Notes under the pieces: model-generated | The model's input: the letters and a program-made list of their open reading frames with translations, nothing else | Told to the model about the DNA's origin: nothing | The model's database searches: none | Position numbers and translations under genes: made by a program | Source of the DNA: Ricinus communis | Lineage: Eukaryota; Streptophyta; Magnoliopsida; Malpighiales; Euphorbiaceae | Reading direction: 5' to 3' | DNA length: 64,000 nt | Assembly (NCBI RefSeq): GCF_019578655.1 | Contig: NC_063265.1 | Span: 19,454,285 to 19,518,284 of the forward strand | In this document: positions 28,601-40,708 of the stretch, one piece after another | How positions within the stretch are numbered: the first letter of the stretch is position 1 | Layout of the letters: each line of letters starts with the position of its first letter

Positions 28601-29268
28601 GAGAGATTAAAGTTTGTAATTTTTTTAAATATTTAAATAATTTTTTTTTTAAATAGATCCAATTTACTATGTTATCTATATATAAAACTAATTGTATAAT
28701 TGTATCTATATTTATTAATTTATTAATTATTATTTACTCATAATTAAAAATCAAATAATTTAAATATAGAAATTAATAAATAATAATATATATTATTATA
28801 TAAATAATTTTATTTACAGATGACATTGTAGATTAAATATATTTAAAATAAATATTTATTTATTAAAAAATTTATTTTTTTTAAATTTTAAACAACAAAT
28901 ATTTTAAATGACAAGAATATGGACACCCCTTTTATTTTCAATAAAATTATTTTTCCATATTTTAAAAAATAATGATCCACCGAAAGATCTTTAATTCCTA
29001 TAACACTAATAACTATAATATCCTAATTATATTATTTTGTTAAAAGAAATGAGCACAACTTTCTGGAGCCACCCTGTCGCCCAAACATTTATTCACATAT
29101 CACTCTTTTTCTTTCCTTACTGGACTATACGCGACGACACTCTCTCTCTCTCCATCAAATCCTCAAGAAACCAAAAAATATCTACAATTTTTTTAATGGA
29201 TAATCATATGAATCATTGCAAGAAAAAAACAAATTAACAAATTGAAACAATTCCCCGACATTAAATTT
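25696..29268. other. Intergenic spacer upstream of the GH36 gene
   Basis: No gene I can support. The island 26930-27420 is less AT-rich and carries an open frame of about 128 codons (27034-27420) that shows no family motif. A poly-T/poly-A block lies at 26158-26185. The remainder is AT-rich with no recognisable element. Confidence 0.5.
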
Positions 29269-29277
29269 ACACGTGTC
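29269..29277 (+). promoter_or_regulatory. ABRE/G-box in the GH36 gene promoter
   Basis: ACACGTGTC is a G-box with the core of an ABA-responsive element. It lies 57 bases upstream of the TATA box, a normal place for a working site. Seed-imbibition and raffinose-family genes are often stress- or ABA-responsive, so the fit is good. Function is inferred. Confidence 0.55.
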
Positions 29278-29333
29278 GCGATCTGGAATGTTCCAATCTG
29301 TGGAAACTGCTCGATCTTTAACACTGAAATTGC

Positions 29334-29340
29334 TATAAAA
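29334..29340 (+). promoter_or_regulatory. TATA box of the GH36 gene
   Basis: TATAAAA is followed by a C-rich stretch and then a CT-rich leader with a good splice donor at 29576. Transcription would start near 29365. Confidence 0.7.
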
Positions 29341-29364
29341 GCCCCCCCCGCCATCTCGTGACCT

Positions 29365-29575
29365 TCTCACCCCATTGGGAAATTGATTGTTGCAACTTCT
29401 ACTGATCATTTGCTTCCACTATCTCCGTCCCTGTAGATCTCTCTCTATCTCTCGTAGAAGAAAGCATTCACTAGTGGATGCTCTTCTATTGAGTTGAATA
29501 GGCGATTCATTCTCTTTCTCGATCTCTAAAACTTAAAAGTTTCAGCTTCTTCAGCCTCCTATAGCGATCTTTCTG
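29365..29575 (+). other. Probable 5' UTR exon of the GH36 gene
   Basis: The CT-rich leader begins ~25 bases after the TATA box and ends at a strong donor (CTG/GTGAGT at 29575/29576). It would join either to 31002, giving the short protein, or to an acceptor near 30675, adding a cassette exon with an upstream start codon. No in-frame long coding sequence is present in this exon. Confidence 0.6.
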
Positions 29576-30675
29576 GTGAGTTTCTTTCTTTCTTTGTTTT
29601 CTTTTCTTCTTCTTCTTCTTCTTTTAGGTGTGCATGTTTAGATGGAGAAACAAGCTGAGGATATTTGATTAATCAGTTCTTTTTTTATTAATAAATAATT
29701 CTAGCATCTTTTCTAGAGATGCATGCAGCATCAGCATATATATAATATAAGCTTCTGATGTAGTGTTGGAGTTAAGAGAGTTTAAATTATAATATTAGAT
29801 CTGTTTTACATGACTAATCCAGCTAACCTTATATTATCATATGATTCTTTCCTGGTTTTGTGTCTTTCTTTAAACTTTTTTTTTTCTTTTGTTGTTAGTT
29901 TCTTTTGATCGATCTTGCAATAGCCAAAGCTGATGATCGGTTTCAAAAAGAGCAAAAGCTCTTTGCTCTTTTTAATTATGGCCGATTTCAAGCTTGTTTT
30001 TTTTGTTTATTTATCTTTTCTCCTCTAGCTAGCCGCGTCTAATTATGTTCCTTTCTTTCTTTATTTTTCCCTTTTTCATGTCTAACTGATCTCTCAATCC
30101 TTAACTTTTTCTTCTGTTCCTTCTTTTTAGGGAGAATTGTATTTTTCTTTTTTCAAAAAGTTTTTGGGTTTATGTGACTTGATTATGTTTGATGAGGAGT
30201 CAATTCCTGTTGTTGAATCTATAGACAAGTAAAGACGCCTGTTCGTCGTCTGGTCCAAACAGCCAACGCAGCTCTCCAATTCCTTTCAGAAAAGTTCATC
30301 ACTTCAACTTTTGTGTATTCACCGGATTGGCAAGAAAAATAAAAAACCATTCCTCTTTTTTTTTTTTTTTTTTTTTTTTCATATCAAGTTTGCATTCTTT
30401 TTGTTTTTTTTGAAGCCCTTTTTAGCTTTTCTGGTGTTTCTTACGAATCGAGCTAAAGTTTTCTGAAATTATCAATCAAGTCCAATTTCTTGGACTCCGA
30501 TATTTTTGTTACTATATTTGGAAAAATGGAATTCTTTTTAATGTAGACGCCTTATATCTGTATATTGATTCACTAACCTACACCATCCAAAAGAAGATTT
30601 TCAATTTAAAAAAACCGACCTTTTCAAGGCGGCGAAAAATATAATACGTTCCTAGTTTTTGTTGTTTTCGGGTAG

Positions 30676-30869
30676 GTAACCGAAAGTAGATTTTAAAAAA
30701 ACTATGCTACAGATTGGAGGATCACGGCAACAATTGAAGTTGATTCGTCCATGTTGGTGGAAATTGAATGGCGGCTATCGAAATGCTTTATGTAGTTCCA
30801 TTGCATTTCGCAGAAATCACTCTAGTTCTCGTATTAGCTTCCGCAGAGAAAATAATCATAGACCGTTAG
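30676..30869 (+). other. Candidate cassette exon encoding an N-terminal transit-like peptide
   Basis: Acceptor TTTTCGGGTAG ends at 30675 and a donor lies at 30870 (TTAG/GTTAAT, weak at +3). ATG 30704 opens 55 codons plus one base. This base joins in phase to the exon at 31002, adding 64 residues ahead of the ordinary start. The peptide is rich in Arg and Ser with only one acidic residue, like a chloroplast or mitochondrial transit peptide. The frame upstream of 30704 is closed by TAA at 30677. Confidence 0.5.
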
Positions 30870-31027
30870 GTTAATTTTTTTTCTTTTCTTTTTTTCTTTT
30901 GATTAATGATATCCTTAGGTAGCTGAAACTGATATTGGGTTTGGGTTTTCTTTTTCCTCAATGAATTTTTGTTAATATTGTTTTGTGATGATGGGTGGCA
31001 GCGACTAGGTGCTCAACAACATCAACA

Positions 31028-34000
31028 ATGACTGTCACACCTAATATTTCAATCAACGATGGTAATCTTGTTGTTCATGGCAAGACCATTCTCACTAGAG
31101 TGCCTGACAACATTGTGTTGACTCCTGGCTCTGGTGTTGGACTTCTTGCTGGTGCTTTCATTGGTGCTTCCGCTGCCGATAGCAAAAGTCTCCATGTCTT
31201 TCCTGTTGGTGTTTTAGAGTACGTTTCATCTTCTATTACTCAAAGATTGGATTTTTTTTTTTTTCATTTGTTAAGCCTATTGTAATAATTGTATGCGAGG
31301 GACTTCATTGTATATTACTGCTGTCAGGTCTCGAGAGTTTGCACCATTTAATTGAAGATCGCCTAATAATTTTCATTTCTCGTTCAGGGGTTTGCGATTT
31401 ATGTGTTGTTTCCGGTTCAAGTTATGGTGGATGACCCAGAGGATGGGAACGTGTGGAAAAGATATTCCTTTGGAGACCCAATTCATGCTAGTAGAGAGCA
31501 AGGATGGTGGTGAAGGAGTTGATCAAGATGATGCCCAGACCATCTACACTGTTTTCCTCCCTCTCCTTGAAGGCCAGTTCCGTGCTGTTCTGCAAGGCAA
31601 CGAAAAGAGTGAGATGGAAATATGCCTTGAGAGTGGTGAGTTCATCATTGACATCATAATGTGTCTGCTTTAGCATGCACCCATCCCGCCCATGTGCCAA
31701 ATTCTTCATTAATACAGTTTCGTATTGTCGGCTGTTAGTGATGGAGACTAACAGTGCAACTTATGAATGGAGCTGTTGTTAATGAACTCATTACATAGGG
31801 CTGAGTCTACTATTAAGTCAATCCATTCCAGTGAAGGAGGTTTAACATGCTGAAAAATGATTGGAGCTGTCATTGATGCCATTCAAACATGCTGGAGAAC
31901 CAGTCAATGACTGTCCCGTCGAAATGAATCAAAATAAATATCAATTGGGGAAGAAATAGATAGGAGGTTCGAGTTCGAGAACCGAAACGATATGTTTTTT
32001 TTTGGTGTGTGATTTGGTTTTGCAGGGGATACTGCTGTTGAAACCAACCAAGGCCATTACCTTGTCTACATGCATGCTGGCACCAACCCTTTTGAAGTTA
32101 TCAACCAGGCTGTGAAGTAAGTCCCCTCCTCCAGTTTAAAATGGAGCTGTAAATTCCATTTTTGGAAGATATGTGGAAAAAAAAATTATGACTTACATTA
32201 GTAATTTGGGGAACTCTATAGCTGTTCATCTGACCCTTCTCATGAAAACAGGGCTGTGGAAAAACACATGCAAACTTTTCTTCATCGTGAGAAGAAAAAG
32301 GTAACAATTTCTTTCTTTTTTTTTTATATTAAGAATTTCTATCACAAGCACTGTGAAGCTGAGAGCGCCTCAATCTCATCTTTTGTTCTTTTGGTTTTGT
32401 GTAGTTGCCCTCTTTTCTTGACTGGTTTGGCTGGTGCACTTGGGATGCTTTTTACACTGATGTCACAGCTGAGGGTGTTGAGGAAGGCCTCAGGAGGTAA
32501 TTAAATAATCTTGCTGGAGAGGATTTACTCTTAACTCATACATGGAAGCCAGAATTAGCAACTACAAATTGACATGGTCTTCTGAACTCTGATTATGATT
32601 GCAGTTTATCAGAGGGAGGGACTCCTCCACGATTTTTAATCATCGATGATGGTTGGCAACAGATAGAAAGTAAATCTAAAGAAGATGCTAATGTTGTTGT
32701 ACAAGAAGGAGCGCAGTATGAATCTCTCTCCTCTCTTTGACTTCCTCTCATATTAAAGCTATGATCATGAATTGTTATTGACATGTTAGAAAATTGAAAA
32801 TTTTTCCAGTTAAAAATATGATCATGAATTGTTATTTATATGTTTGACAATTGAAGAATTTTGCACTTAGTTTTTTGTTGATGAAACTATTAAATTTCCA
32901 TTCCTGCAGATTTGCAAGCAGGCTCACTGGAATAAAAGAGAATGCAAAATTTCAGAAGAATCGTGAAAAGGAGGAGGAGAGCGCAGGACTAAAGCATGTG
33001 GTGGAAGATGCAAAGAAGCATCACAATGTCAAGTGAGTGATTTAATTGTGTTGCCAAAGTAACTTGCTTGTTTTATGCTGCTGCTACTGGTGCATCTAAT
33101 TTGAATTTTTCATTCTAAATAGGTAGTTTTACTTGGTTGAAATAAGTTAAATGATGAGATGGCTTGAAAAAGGAACAGAAAAGAAAGAGAAAAATGAAAA
33201 GAAAGAAGATTAATATCTGCTTAGAGAATTGATCATGTGTTTGATCACTGGCACAGGTATGTATATGCATGGCATGCTTTAGCCGGTTACTGGGGTGGAG
33301 TAAAACCAGCAGCTGCTGGTATGGAGCATTATGACACTGCTTTGGCATATCCAATGTCGTCTCCTGGTGTTAAGGGCAATCAACCAGACATTGTCATGGA
33401 TAGCCTCTCTGTACATGGCCTTGGTTTGGTGCATCCCAAGAAGGTTTTCAACTTCTACAATGAGCTTCATGCGTACTTGGCCTCATGTGGTATAGACGGA
33501 GTAAAAGTTGATGTTCAGAACATTATTGAGACCCTTGGTGCTGGTCATGGTGGAAGAGTTTCCCTCACCCGCAGCTATCACCAGGCTCTTGAAGCTTCGA
33601 TTGCACGAAACTTCCCCGACAATGGATGTATTGCTTGCATGTGCCATAACACTGATGGACTTTATAGCGCCAAGCAGACTGCTGTTGTGAGAGCTTCTGA
33701 TGATTTCTATCCTAGGGACCCTGCTTCTCACACCATTCATATTTCCTCTGTGGTTTACAACTCCCTTTTCCTTGGAGAATTTATGCAGCCTGACTGGGAT
33801 ATGTTCCATGTAAGTTAAAAAAAAAAAAAAAGATAGATTCTGCTTTACACTGATTGGGGTTTAAGATTAGTTTTATGGAAAATCTCATATTTACACGTGA
33901 ACAATATAATATTTGGTTGCAGAGTTTACATCCTGCTGCAGATTATCATGGTGCAGCTCGTGCTATAGGTGGATGTCCAATCTATGTGAGGTATGATTTC

Positions 34001-35330
34001 CCTTGCAAAATTCAAATTACACATCTCAGGTAACACTGAAAGATGAAAATTAATGGTATGATCGGTACATGGAAATGGCTTTAATTGGTTTTTGCAGTGA
34101 TAAGCCTGGAAACCACAACTTTGAGTTATTGAAGAAGCTGGTTCTTCCTGATGGATCAGTTCTGCGTGCCCAACTTCCAGGCAGGCCAACCCGTGACTGC
34201 CTCTTTGCTGATCCGGCAAGAGACGGGACCAGGTGTGTTCCTTTGATGTCTCCCTGCATGTAGGGAACCCTGTTTTGGACAAGGCAATTTGTTTAGAATG
34301 CTTACATGAGATGTTATCTTGCAGCTTGCTCAAGGTATGGAATATGAACAAATGCACAGGCGTGGTCGGTGTTTTCAACTGCCAAGGTGCTGGTTGGTGC
34401 AAGATAGAAAAGAAAACCCGCATTCATGATGCTTCTCCTGGTACTCTCACAGCCTCTGTCCGTGCCAGTGATGTTGACTGCATTGCTCAAGTTGCCAATG
34501 CAGATTGGAATGGAGAGACAGTAGTGTATGCCCATAGATCAGGTAATCTACTAGTTTTCCGCCCAATTCAGATAGAAGTTGATAGAAGTGACACTCGAAC
34601 AACACTATAAGTGAGAGAAGTAAACTGCCAGAGGACAATTTTCTTTTTCCTGCGACAGTGTCATGCAATATGAAGCTCCTTACAATGAAAATTAAGTAAA
34701 ACTGGAAAGGAGAATTCTCAAGTTACTGTGAGATCATGGATTTCAAAGTTGGTAACGTAATGTATATTTTTTTTCTTGAATTTCAGCGGACGTGATTCGG
34801 TTACCTAAAGGCGCTTCATTGCCAGTGACATTGAAAGTTCTTGAATATGAGCTCTTCCATTTCTGTCCTATCAAGGTGAGTTTCAGTTTGTTTCTTTCCT
34901 TCTGCTGGCTCATTAGTTATAAAGAACCGATGTCGACTCCATAATAATCTCACCATTGATCTTGCAGGAGATCACTTCCAACATTTCATTTGCACCAATA
35001 GGATTGCTTGACATGTTCAACAGCAGTGGTGCGGTGGATCAAGTCGAGATCCGCACAGCTTCTGATGGCAAACCAGAACTCTTCGATGGTGAGGTCTCCT
35101 CAGAGCTGACTACTTCACTTAGTGAGAATCGGTCCCCAACTGCAACCATTGAAATGAGAGTCAGGGGGTGTGGACGTCTTGGGGCTTACTCTTCTCAGAG
35201 ACCACTAAAATGCCTTGTGGGTGGTGCTGAGACTGACTTCAACTATGATTCTGATAGCGGACTGCTGACGCTGACTCTCCCTGTGCCAGAAGAGGATATG
35301 TATAGATGGCCTGTTGAGATCCATGTTTAA
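31028..35330 (+). CDS. RFS2: Alkaline alpha-galactosidase / raffinose-synthase-like protein (SIP2/RFS2 type, GH36)
   Basis: Acts on raffinose-family oligosaccharides. The Arabidopsis relative SIP2 is described as a raffinose-specific alkaline alpha-galactosidase, although databases label the family galactinol-sucrose galactosyltransferase. Coding exons are 31028-31218, 31388-31635, 32026-32116, 32252-32300, 32405-32496, 32605-32715, 32910-33032, 33257-33809, 33923-33990, 34098-34232, 34325-34542, 34787-34875 and 34968-35330, giving 776 aa, close to the ~773 of the relative. Key motifs are [21 protein letters not shown], the nucleophile region DGVKVDVQN (Asp ~387) and the acid/base region RASDDFYP (Asp ~450). 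No signal peptide is seen, so the short form should be cytosolic. An upstream in-frame ATG at 30704 could add 64 residues. The start at 31028 (MTVTPNISI) was chosen because it aligns with the known family N-terminus. Confidence 0.93.
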
Positions 35331-35511
35331 ATAAGCTATTAAGTAGTTTGATCGATGGTATCACATAGTGAAGTATCATCATTGTCAGGAGGGTTGCAAA
35401 TGCATGTGGCTATTTAAAGAAATGGTCTCCCAAAAATGGGCTGGGAGATGTTAGAAGTTGAGAGTCTAACCAAAGGTCTATAATAATGTTGTATTCTCCC
35501 GCTTATTTGGT

Positions 35512-35517
35512 AATAAA
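35512..35517 (+). terminator. Poly(A) signal of the GH36 gene
   Basis: AATAAA lies about 180 bases after the stop codon and is followed by a T-rich stretch (GTGCTTTTCTTTTC). Confidence 0.65.
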
Positions 35518-35529
35518 AGTGCTTTTCTT

Positions 35530-36343
35530 TTCTTGCCATCTTCCTGAATTCTAATTATATTTAAGTTGCGAATTGAATACTGAGATTTCCACATAACCCA
35601 ACAAATAATATTACTATCTAATTACCTTCGGATTCATTTCTTCAGAGCACAAACAGCAATGCAATTTGAAAAGTGGCTCAATGGTCTGAGTTTGCAAATA
35701 TGTCATTGAATTCATTTCTTTATGTCTTCAACTTGTCCAAGTCTTTCCTCTTCTTCTTCATCACTTTAGGTTGTAAAGGAGAGTTTGCCGAAGTTACAGT
35801 TTAAGCATATTAGATGTTGCTTCTGAGTAACATCCTATGAAAATTTTCTCCAGAAAATCGAAGCCTGGGAAATTAGAAGGCTCAGGTTTGAGATCTCAAA
35901 ATACGCAAGAACAAGGAGAAAAAAATACTCGTTATGTGGGTCGATAGAATTTGATCTATACATACAAGTGTTTGATGTGATAATTGTTTCAAAAATTCAA
36001 ATCGAATCCAATTATGCCATGATTTCTTTTGGGCAACTCTGGAAACTGATGCACTCGGGTGGAGAAATTATGGAAAGAACAAGCAAAAACAATTCGAGAA
36101 TCTCCGACTGTATACAAGCAGTTGCTTGATTGACCTCATTCCTAGAGAATTTTACAGGTTAGGATGTCCTAACTGAAGAATAGTTAAATGAAAGCTTTGG
36201 ATTCCTACAGGATTCAGCACCTTATCTTCACATTTGATTCAACAACAAAGAAGAAACTTCTGATGGCCTGGACTGTATGATATATGGAAAAGCTTTTGAT
36301 CAGACTGATGATACTGAGTGCTAGAGAATCGTAAAATAACCAT
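35530..36343. other. Spacer between convergent genes
   Basis: About 800 bases separate the tail of the GH36 gene from the stop codon of the minus-strand PPR gene. It should contain the 3' UTR of the latter. No other gene is visible. Confidence 0.6.
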
Positions 36344-39136
36344 TTACCAGTAATCTTTGCAAGAACATGTTCCATTCACAAATTTGTGGAAACGAACCCG
36401 ATCCCTGACAATGATTTCCCGGCCATAGATTTTACTGATAATCTTCGTCACTTCATGGCAGTCTCTGCAGACTCTCAGATTCTTCACTATCCTAATTGGT
36501 GCTGGTGCTTTAACTTTCAACAGACCATAAGAAATGGCCAGTCTCTCACTATGCTCAGACAGAGCTTCTTCTTTTTCTTCATCAGCCACATAGTGTAGTA
36601 CAGTAGATACACAAGGTTCATAGCCAGTGTTACGTATCCTCATGGAGATGTCGTTCAGAGCTCTTTTTATTTCCTCTGCCTCGGGATGGGACCAGTCACC
36701 CATTACAAACTCATGCACAAAGCCATCAACCTCAATAGATGTGCACCCTGGCACTGCTTTGATGCTTTTCTCCTTCATCTTCTTCCTCAATATGCTCATC
36801 TTCTCCCACTGTGAAACAGAAGCGTACACATTTGCAAGAATGACATAGTTCTCTGCATTCAGGGGTTCTAATTCAAAAAGTTTCTCGGAAACAGTTTCAG
36901 CTTGCTGGAAGTTCTGGTTTTTCTTGTAACCCACAAGTAATGTTCGCCAAATTACTGGATTGGGTGAGGGTATGGTTTGTGCGAAATTGTAGGCCTCATC
37001 AACAAGGCCTCCACGACACAGCAAATCTACCATACAACCATAATGCTCCATCGACGGTTCTATTCCCAATTCTATCATGTTTGACCAATATCTCTTTCCT
37101 TCTGAAACTAGTCCACCATGGGCACATGCAGATAAAATACCAATGAAAGTAACATGATTTGGTTTGGCCTGAAAAGAGAGAACAAAAATTATGTCTGAGA
37201 ACTACAAGTATCTTACTTTTTTACACCTAGCGAATCTTATCCTATATTACTAAGAGACTAGCTTGATAGATGCTTAAACTTATGTGTGGACATCAGAAAC
37301 ATAAAACAGAATTTCGAGCCTCGAACTGTCACAGCTTTACTGACAAGCACTGTGAGATTTAATCTTCACCTCTTTTTATCTCTGTTTCCTGCAAGTGATA
37401 AGTTATTTGAAGAAGATACGGTATTCCATCTTAGGCGAGCACAATGAATAATATAGAATATGTATGTTCTCTTGCAGGTTGTGAGATACTTTATCCACTG
37501 GACATCTAGGACCAGATTATACATATTTATATAGGTAGACTAGAAACCTAGCTAATGCTTGATAAAAGAAGGTAATGCATAACATAATAGACGTTAGAAC
37601 TGAATGAAATAGTCATGTTGCCATGTCACCGGAGAAAATATGTGCCCAAATCAGGATAAAACAGAGGAAATATAAGCTGATCATAGTACAAGTGCTAAGT
37701 TTAACAAGAGGGGAATATGCTGAATTGCACTTCTAGAAAGGTTATGCAATTATTAGTTAAATGTCCTCTGCTTGGGAAATTGAGTTTCATGCATAAAACT
37801 GTGGTGGAACATTTTTTTCTTGTATATTTAATTATCCTCATTGCAAGTGAAGTGCTGTTTCTAGTCATTAAATGTTTGTAGTTCATATAATGTACTTGAA
37901 AACTTGTAATTTCTTTCAGCTACAGCAGATTGCAGTCAAGCAACATATGTTAGTACAAAGAAGAATATAGCCAAAAACATGACTTAGCCAAACCAATTTC
38001 TATTCTTCTGAAAGTGAACATGCCAAAAACTGAACTACGGAAATGGGCATCACCTCAGGATTGCCTCAGACTTAAACATTACTCTGAATCATGGTATAAT
38101 AATTAACGTTTAAGAGTTAATCTCAATAATTTATTACCTTTGCTTCTTCCATCCTTGAAAACATCTCCAATGCATCCTCAGCAAGTCCATGAATAGCCAA
38201 GCCAACAATCATTGAGCTCCACGCTTTGCTATCTTTCACTGGCATGTAATCAAAAATTTCTTTTGCTTTTTCTATACACCCACACTTTGCATACATATTA
38301 ACTAGTGCCGTATTAAGTTCAAGATCAATATGAATCATTCGTTTCTTGATATACGCATGAATCCACCTCCCTATATCCAATGCTCCAGCCATGGCACAAG
38401 CAGAAATCACACCTACCAACGAAACCTCATCAGGTTCAATACCCACCTCTTGCATTTCCCTGAACATACTCAAAGCCTCATTCACCATTCCAACCCTTGC
38501 ATACCCACTTATCATTGCACTCCAACAAACCAAATTCCTCTCAGTAATTTCATCAAACACTTGTTTAGCAAGCCTTATTTCTTCACATTTCCCGTACAAA
38601 CTCACCAAAGACGATTGCACATAAGGGTTTAAACTAAACCCAGATCGTAAAATACGCGCATGAATCTGCCGACCTTCTTCAAAAGCCATTATACTTGCGC
38701 ACGCTTTCAGAACAAAAGCCATCGTAAAAGTATTAGCTCTTGGGAATCCTCTAGTAACCATACTTTTGTACAAAAAATAGGGTTCTCTTGATGGGTTTTT
38801 AGCATAAGAGCAACCTCTTATGATGGTATTGTAAGGAAAGATTCCTGGGTTTGGAATTTGAGCAAAAATTTTGCGGGCATAATTGAGGTCTCCAAGGGGA
38901 GAGAGAGCGGAGAAAGAGAGGATTTTTGAGAGTAAAAAGGATATTGTGGGGATCGGAAGGAGGCGCGTAAGGATACGCGCATGGATTTGTCGGAGAAAAT
39001 GCAGGTTGGGGCATTTTTGGATTAGAGAAGCGATTTGTTTCTCTTCTTCCAGCTCTGCTTCTTCTTGTTGGTGCTGTGAAGTGTGGTTCTCAATTTTCAG
39101 TTGAGTTTTGAGTTTAACGCGGGAACACAGCAGCAA
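36344..39136 (-). CDS. Pentatricopeptide repeat protein, PLS class with E and DYW domains
   Basis: PLS-class PPR proteins bind organellar RNA, and those with a DYW domain usually direct C-to-U editing in plastids or mitochondria. Exon 1 is 39136-38138 and exon 2 is 37168-36344, joined in phase 0 across a ~970-base intron (donor AAG/GTAATA, acceptor TTTTCAG/GCC). The product is ~607 aa. Repeats such as YNTIIRGCSY, CWSAMISGYARVG and AWSSMIVGLAIHG precede the E region and a complete DYW domain with HSERLA, the metal-binding CRDCH and a terminal CKDYW. The oddity is the start: no ATG opens this frame before the Met of KSMVTRG about 110 codons in. The upstream ATG (39143-39141) is one base out of frame and meets TAA after nine codons. 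The gene may use a non-AUG start, have a frameshift or an unseen 5' exon, or be decaying. No Arabidopsis orthologue is assigned. Confidence 0.85.
37169..38137 (-). other. Intron of the PPR gene
   Basis: It is bounded by GTAATA and TTTTCAG on the minus strand. It is very rich in stops and has no element I recognise. Most DYW-class PPR genes have no intron, so this one is somewhat unusual. Confidence 0.75.
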
Positions 39137-39149
39137 CAGACATTTGAAA

Positions 39150-40149
39150 TAAAAGACGTTTTATAACCTTTTAAGGACAAAAAGAAAAAAAGAAATTAAC
39201 TCAATTAGCAAATTTTTTATTCTAAAATGTTATTAATTATTTTTCTGGTTTACAACTTTTAAAGTAACTTGTTTATAAAAGAAAAAAGGAAAGAGAATTT
39301 AGCTACGATAGTTTATGAGTGATAAATATTAAGGGATAAATTTACTTCAATGTACTTTTATACTTTTTATTATCTTTTTATTAAAAAAATTGTTTGAAAT
39401 AATTATACTATTTAAGATATATAATTAATTATTATTGAAAGAATTTAGGTTATTCTAAAATTTCATTAATAAAAAAAAATCTTTTCTTAAATACTATAAA
39501 CATAAATATCATATCTATTAATTATATAATTTTAAACACTTTGTATCTGTTATAAATTATAAGAAAATTAACTGTATAAAACTTAACTTTTAAAAAACTA
39601 ATTTGTCATTATTAATAGTATTGAAGATAATATAATCCAAAAGAGAAATATATATTCAAATGCTATAAAGTTAAAGCTGAACCAAACAACCCTTTTATAA
39701 TATGACTGATAATAATTTATTTAAAAATATAAAATTATATTATTTCATCAAGACTTGACCATCAAAATTTATATGCTTTCTTGAATAAATCTCATTTAGT
39801 TCCTCATGCAACTTAATACGGAGAAATGCAATATATATATATATAATGACTTTATTAAAATTCAAATTTAACTACTAAAATTTTATAATTAAAATGAAAC
39901 TAAATATAAAATTAAATAAAAATTTATATTATTAAATTTCAATATATATATAGAGAAGGAAAATAAAAATCAATCAAAAACAAAAATATAAAAGTAATCT
40001 TTATTCTTCCGATCATCCGAAAAGAGCATACATAGCATGTAATAGAACAAAAGGTAACTACTAGCTACTTATCCTAATAATAATTAATTAAATAACTTTT
40101 ATAACCTAATAGAAAATAAAGAAAAAGTAATAAAAATAAAAAAGAAACC
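39150..40149. other. AT-rich intergenic spacer
   Basis: No gene is visible. It should hold the promoter of the PPR gene on its left and the 3' UTR of the small secreted-protein gene on its right. Low-complexity AT sequence fills the middle. Confidence 0.55.
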
Positions 40150-40608
40150 CTAATGACCTTGACTAGAGCAATGTTTCTTCAAAAGGTGAGCAAAGAAAGG
40201 GTTATTAAACCTAGCAAAAATGGTTCCCACACAGTCGTCACTGATTGCTGATACAACCTTGCAGCACTCAGGTGCCAGATTCAGCTTATGAGTGAAAAAG
40301 GAAGTCAGGATCTGCTGGTAACATCCCCGTTCAATATGGAACTCTTTAAAGCACTTAGCAATAGGAGATGGAGATGGAACGACTGGCACTGGAGAAGGCA
40401 TGGGTGGAAACCCTTTAGCCCAAGGTTGATTCCAAGGGCCTGTGGGATATGCCCGACCCGGTTGTTGCTTAGAAACGCGGTGCCATGGCCAGTTTGGTGC
40501 CACTCCTTTTGGTGGCGTTTGTGTCTCTTCATTTTTGTCAGCTGCCAGGCTGCATGTTGATGAGCAGACAATGGAAAGTAGCAGGACGGCAATTACTTTC
40601 TTCATCAT
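40150..40608 (-). CDS. Small secreted prolamin-like protein (ECA1 gametogenesis-related type)
   Basis: A 152-residue intronless protein. A hydrophobic N-terminus (VIAVLLLSIVCSSTCSLA) fits a secretory signal peptide cleaved near residue 22-23. A Pro/Trp-rich middle follows (PSPVPVVPSPSP). The C-terminal half has six cysteines arranged as in the prolamin-like domain: CFKEF, RGCYQQI, PECCKVV, DDCVG and KKHCSS. Plant members are often expressed in reproductive tissue and include EC1/ECA1-like gamete or embryo-sac proteins, but this one is not assigned to a named gene. The start is the first of two tandem ATGs, 93 bases downstream of a TATA box. The molecular role is unknown, and the family is supported by the Cys pattern only. 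Confidence 0.8.
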   Translation of the reverse strand: MMKKVIAVLLLSIVCSSTCSLAADKNEETQTPPKGVAPNWPWHRVSKQQPGRAYPTGPWNQPWAKGFPPMPSPVPVVPSPSPIAKCFKEFHIERGCYQQILTSFFTHKLNLAPECCKVVSAISDDCVGTIFARFNNPFFAHLLKKHCSSQGH

Positions 40609-40700
40609 TCTTTCCCTTTTTGTTTTTCTTATAACTTTTTGCTGAATATTTCTGCCTAATGCTTCAAATGGTTATGGAAATTGGGAACTAGGGTTCTAGT

Positions 40701-40708
40701 TATTTATA
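40701..40708 (-). promoter_or_regulatory. TATA box of the secreted prolamin-like gene
   Basis: TATAAATA on the minus strand lies 93 bases upstream of the start codon, placing the transcript start about 60 bases before the ATG. Confidence 0.65.

Noticed and set aside
33926..34423. Minus-strand open frame of 165 codons
   Set aside because: It lies antisense to GH36 gene exons and their introns. It is a shadow of the real coding sequence.
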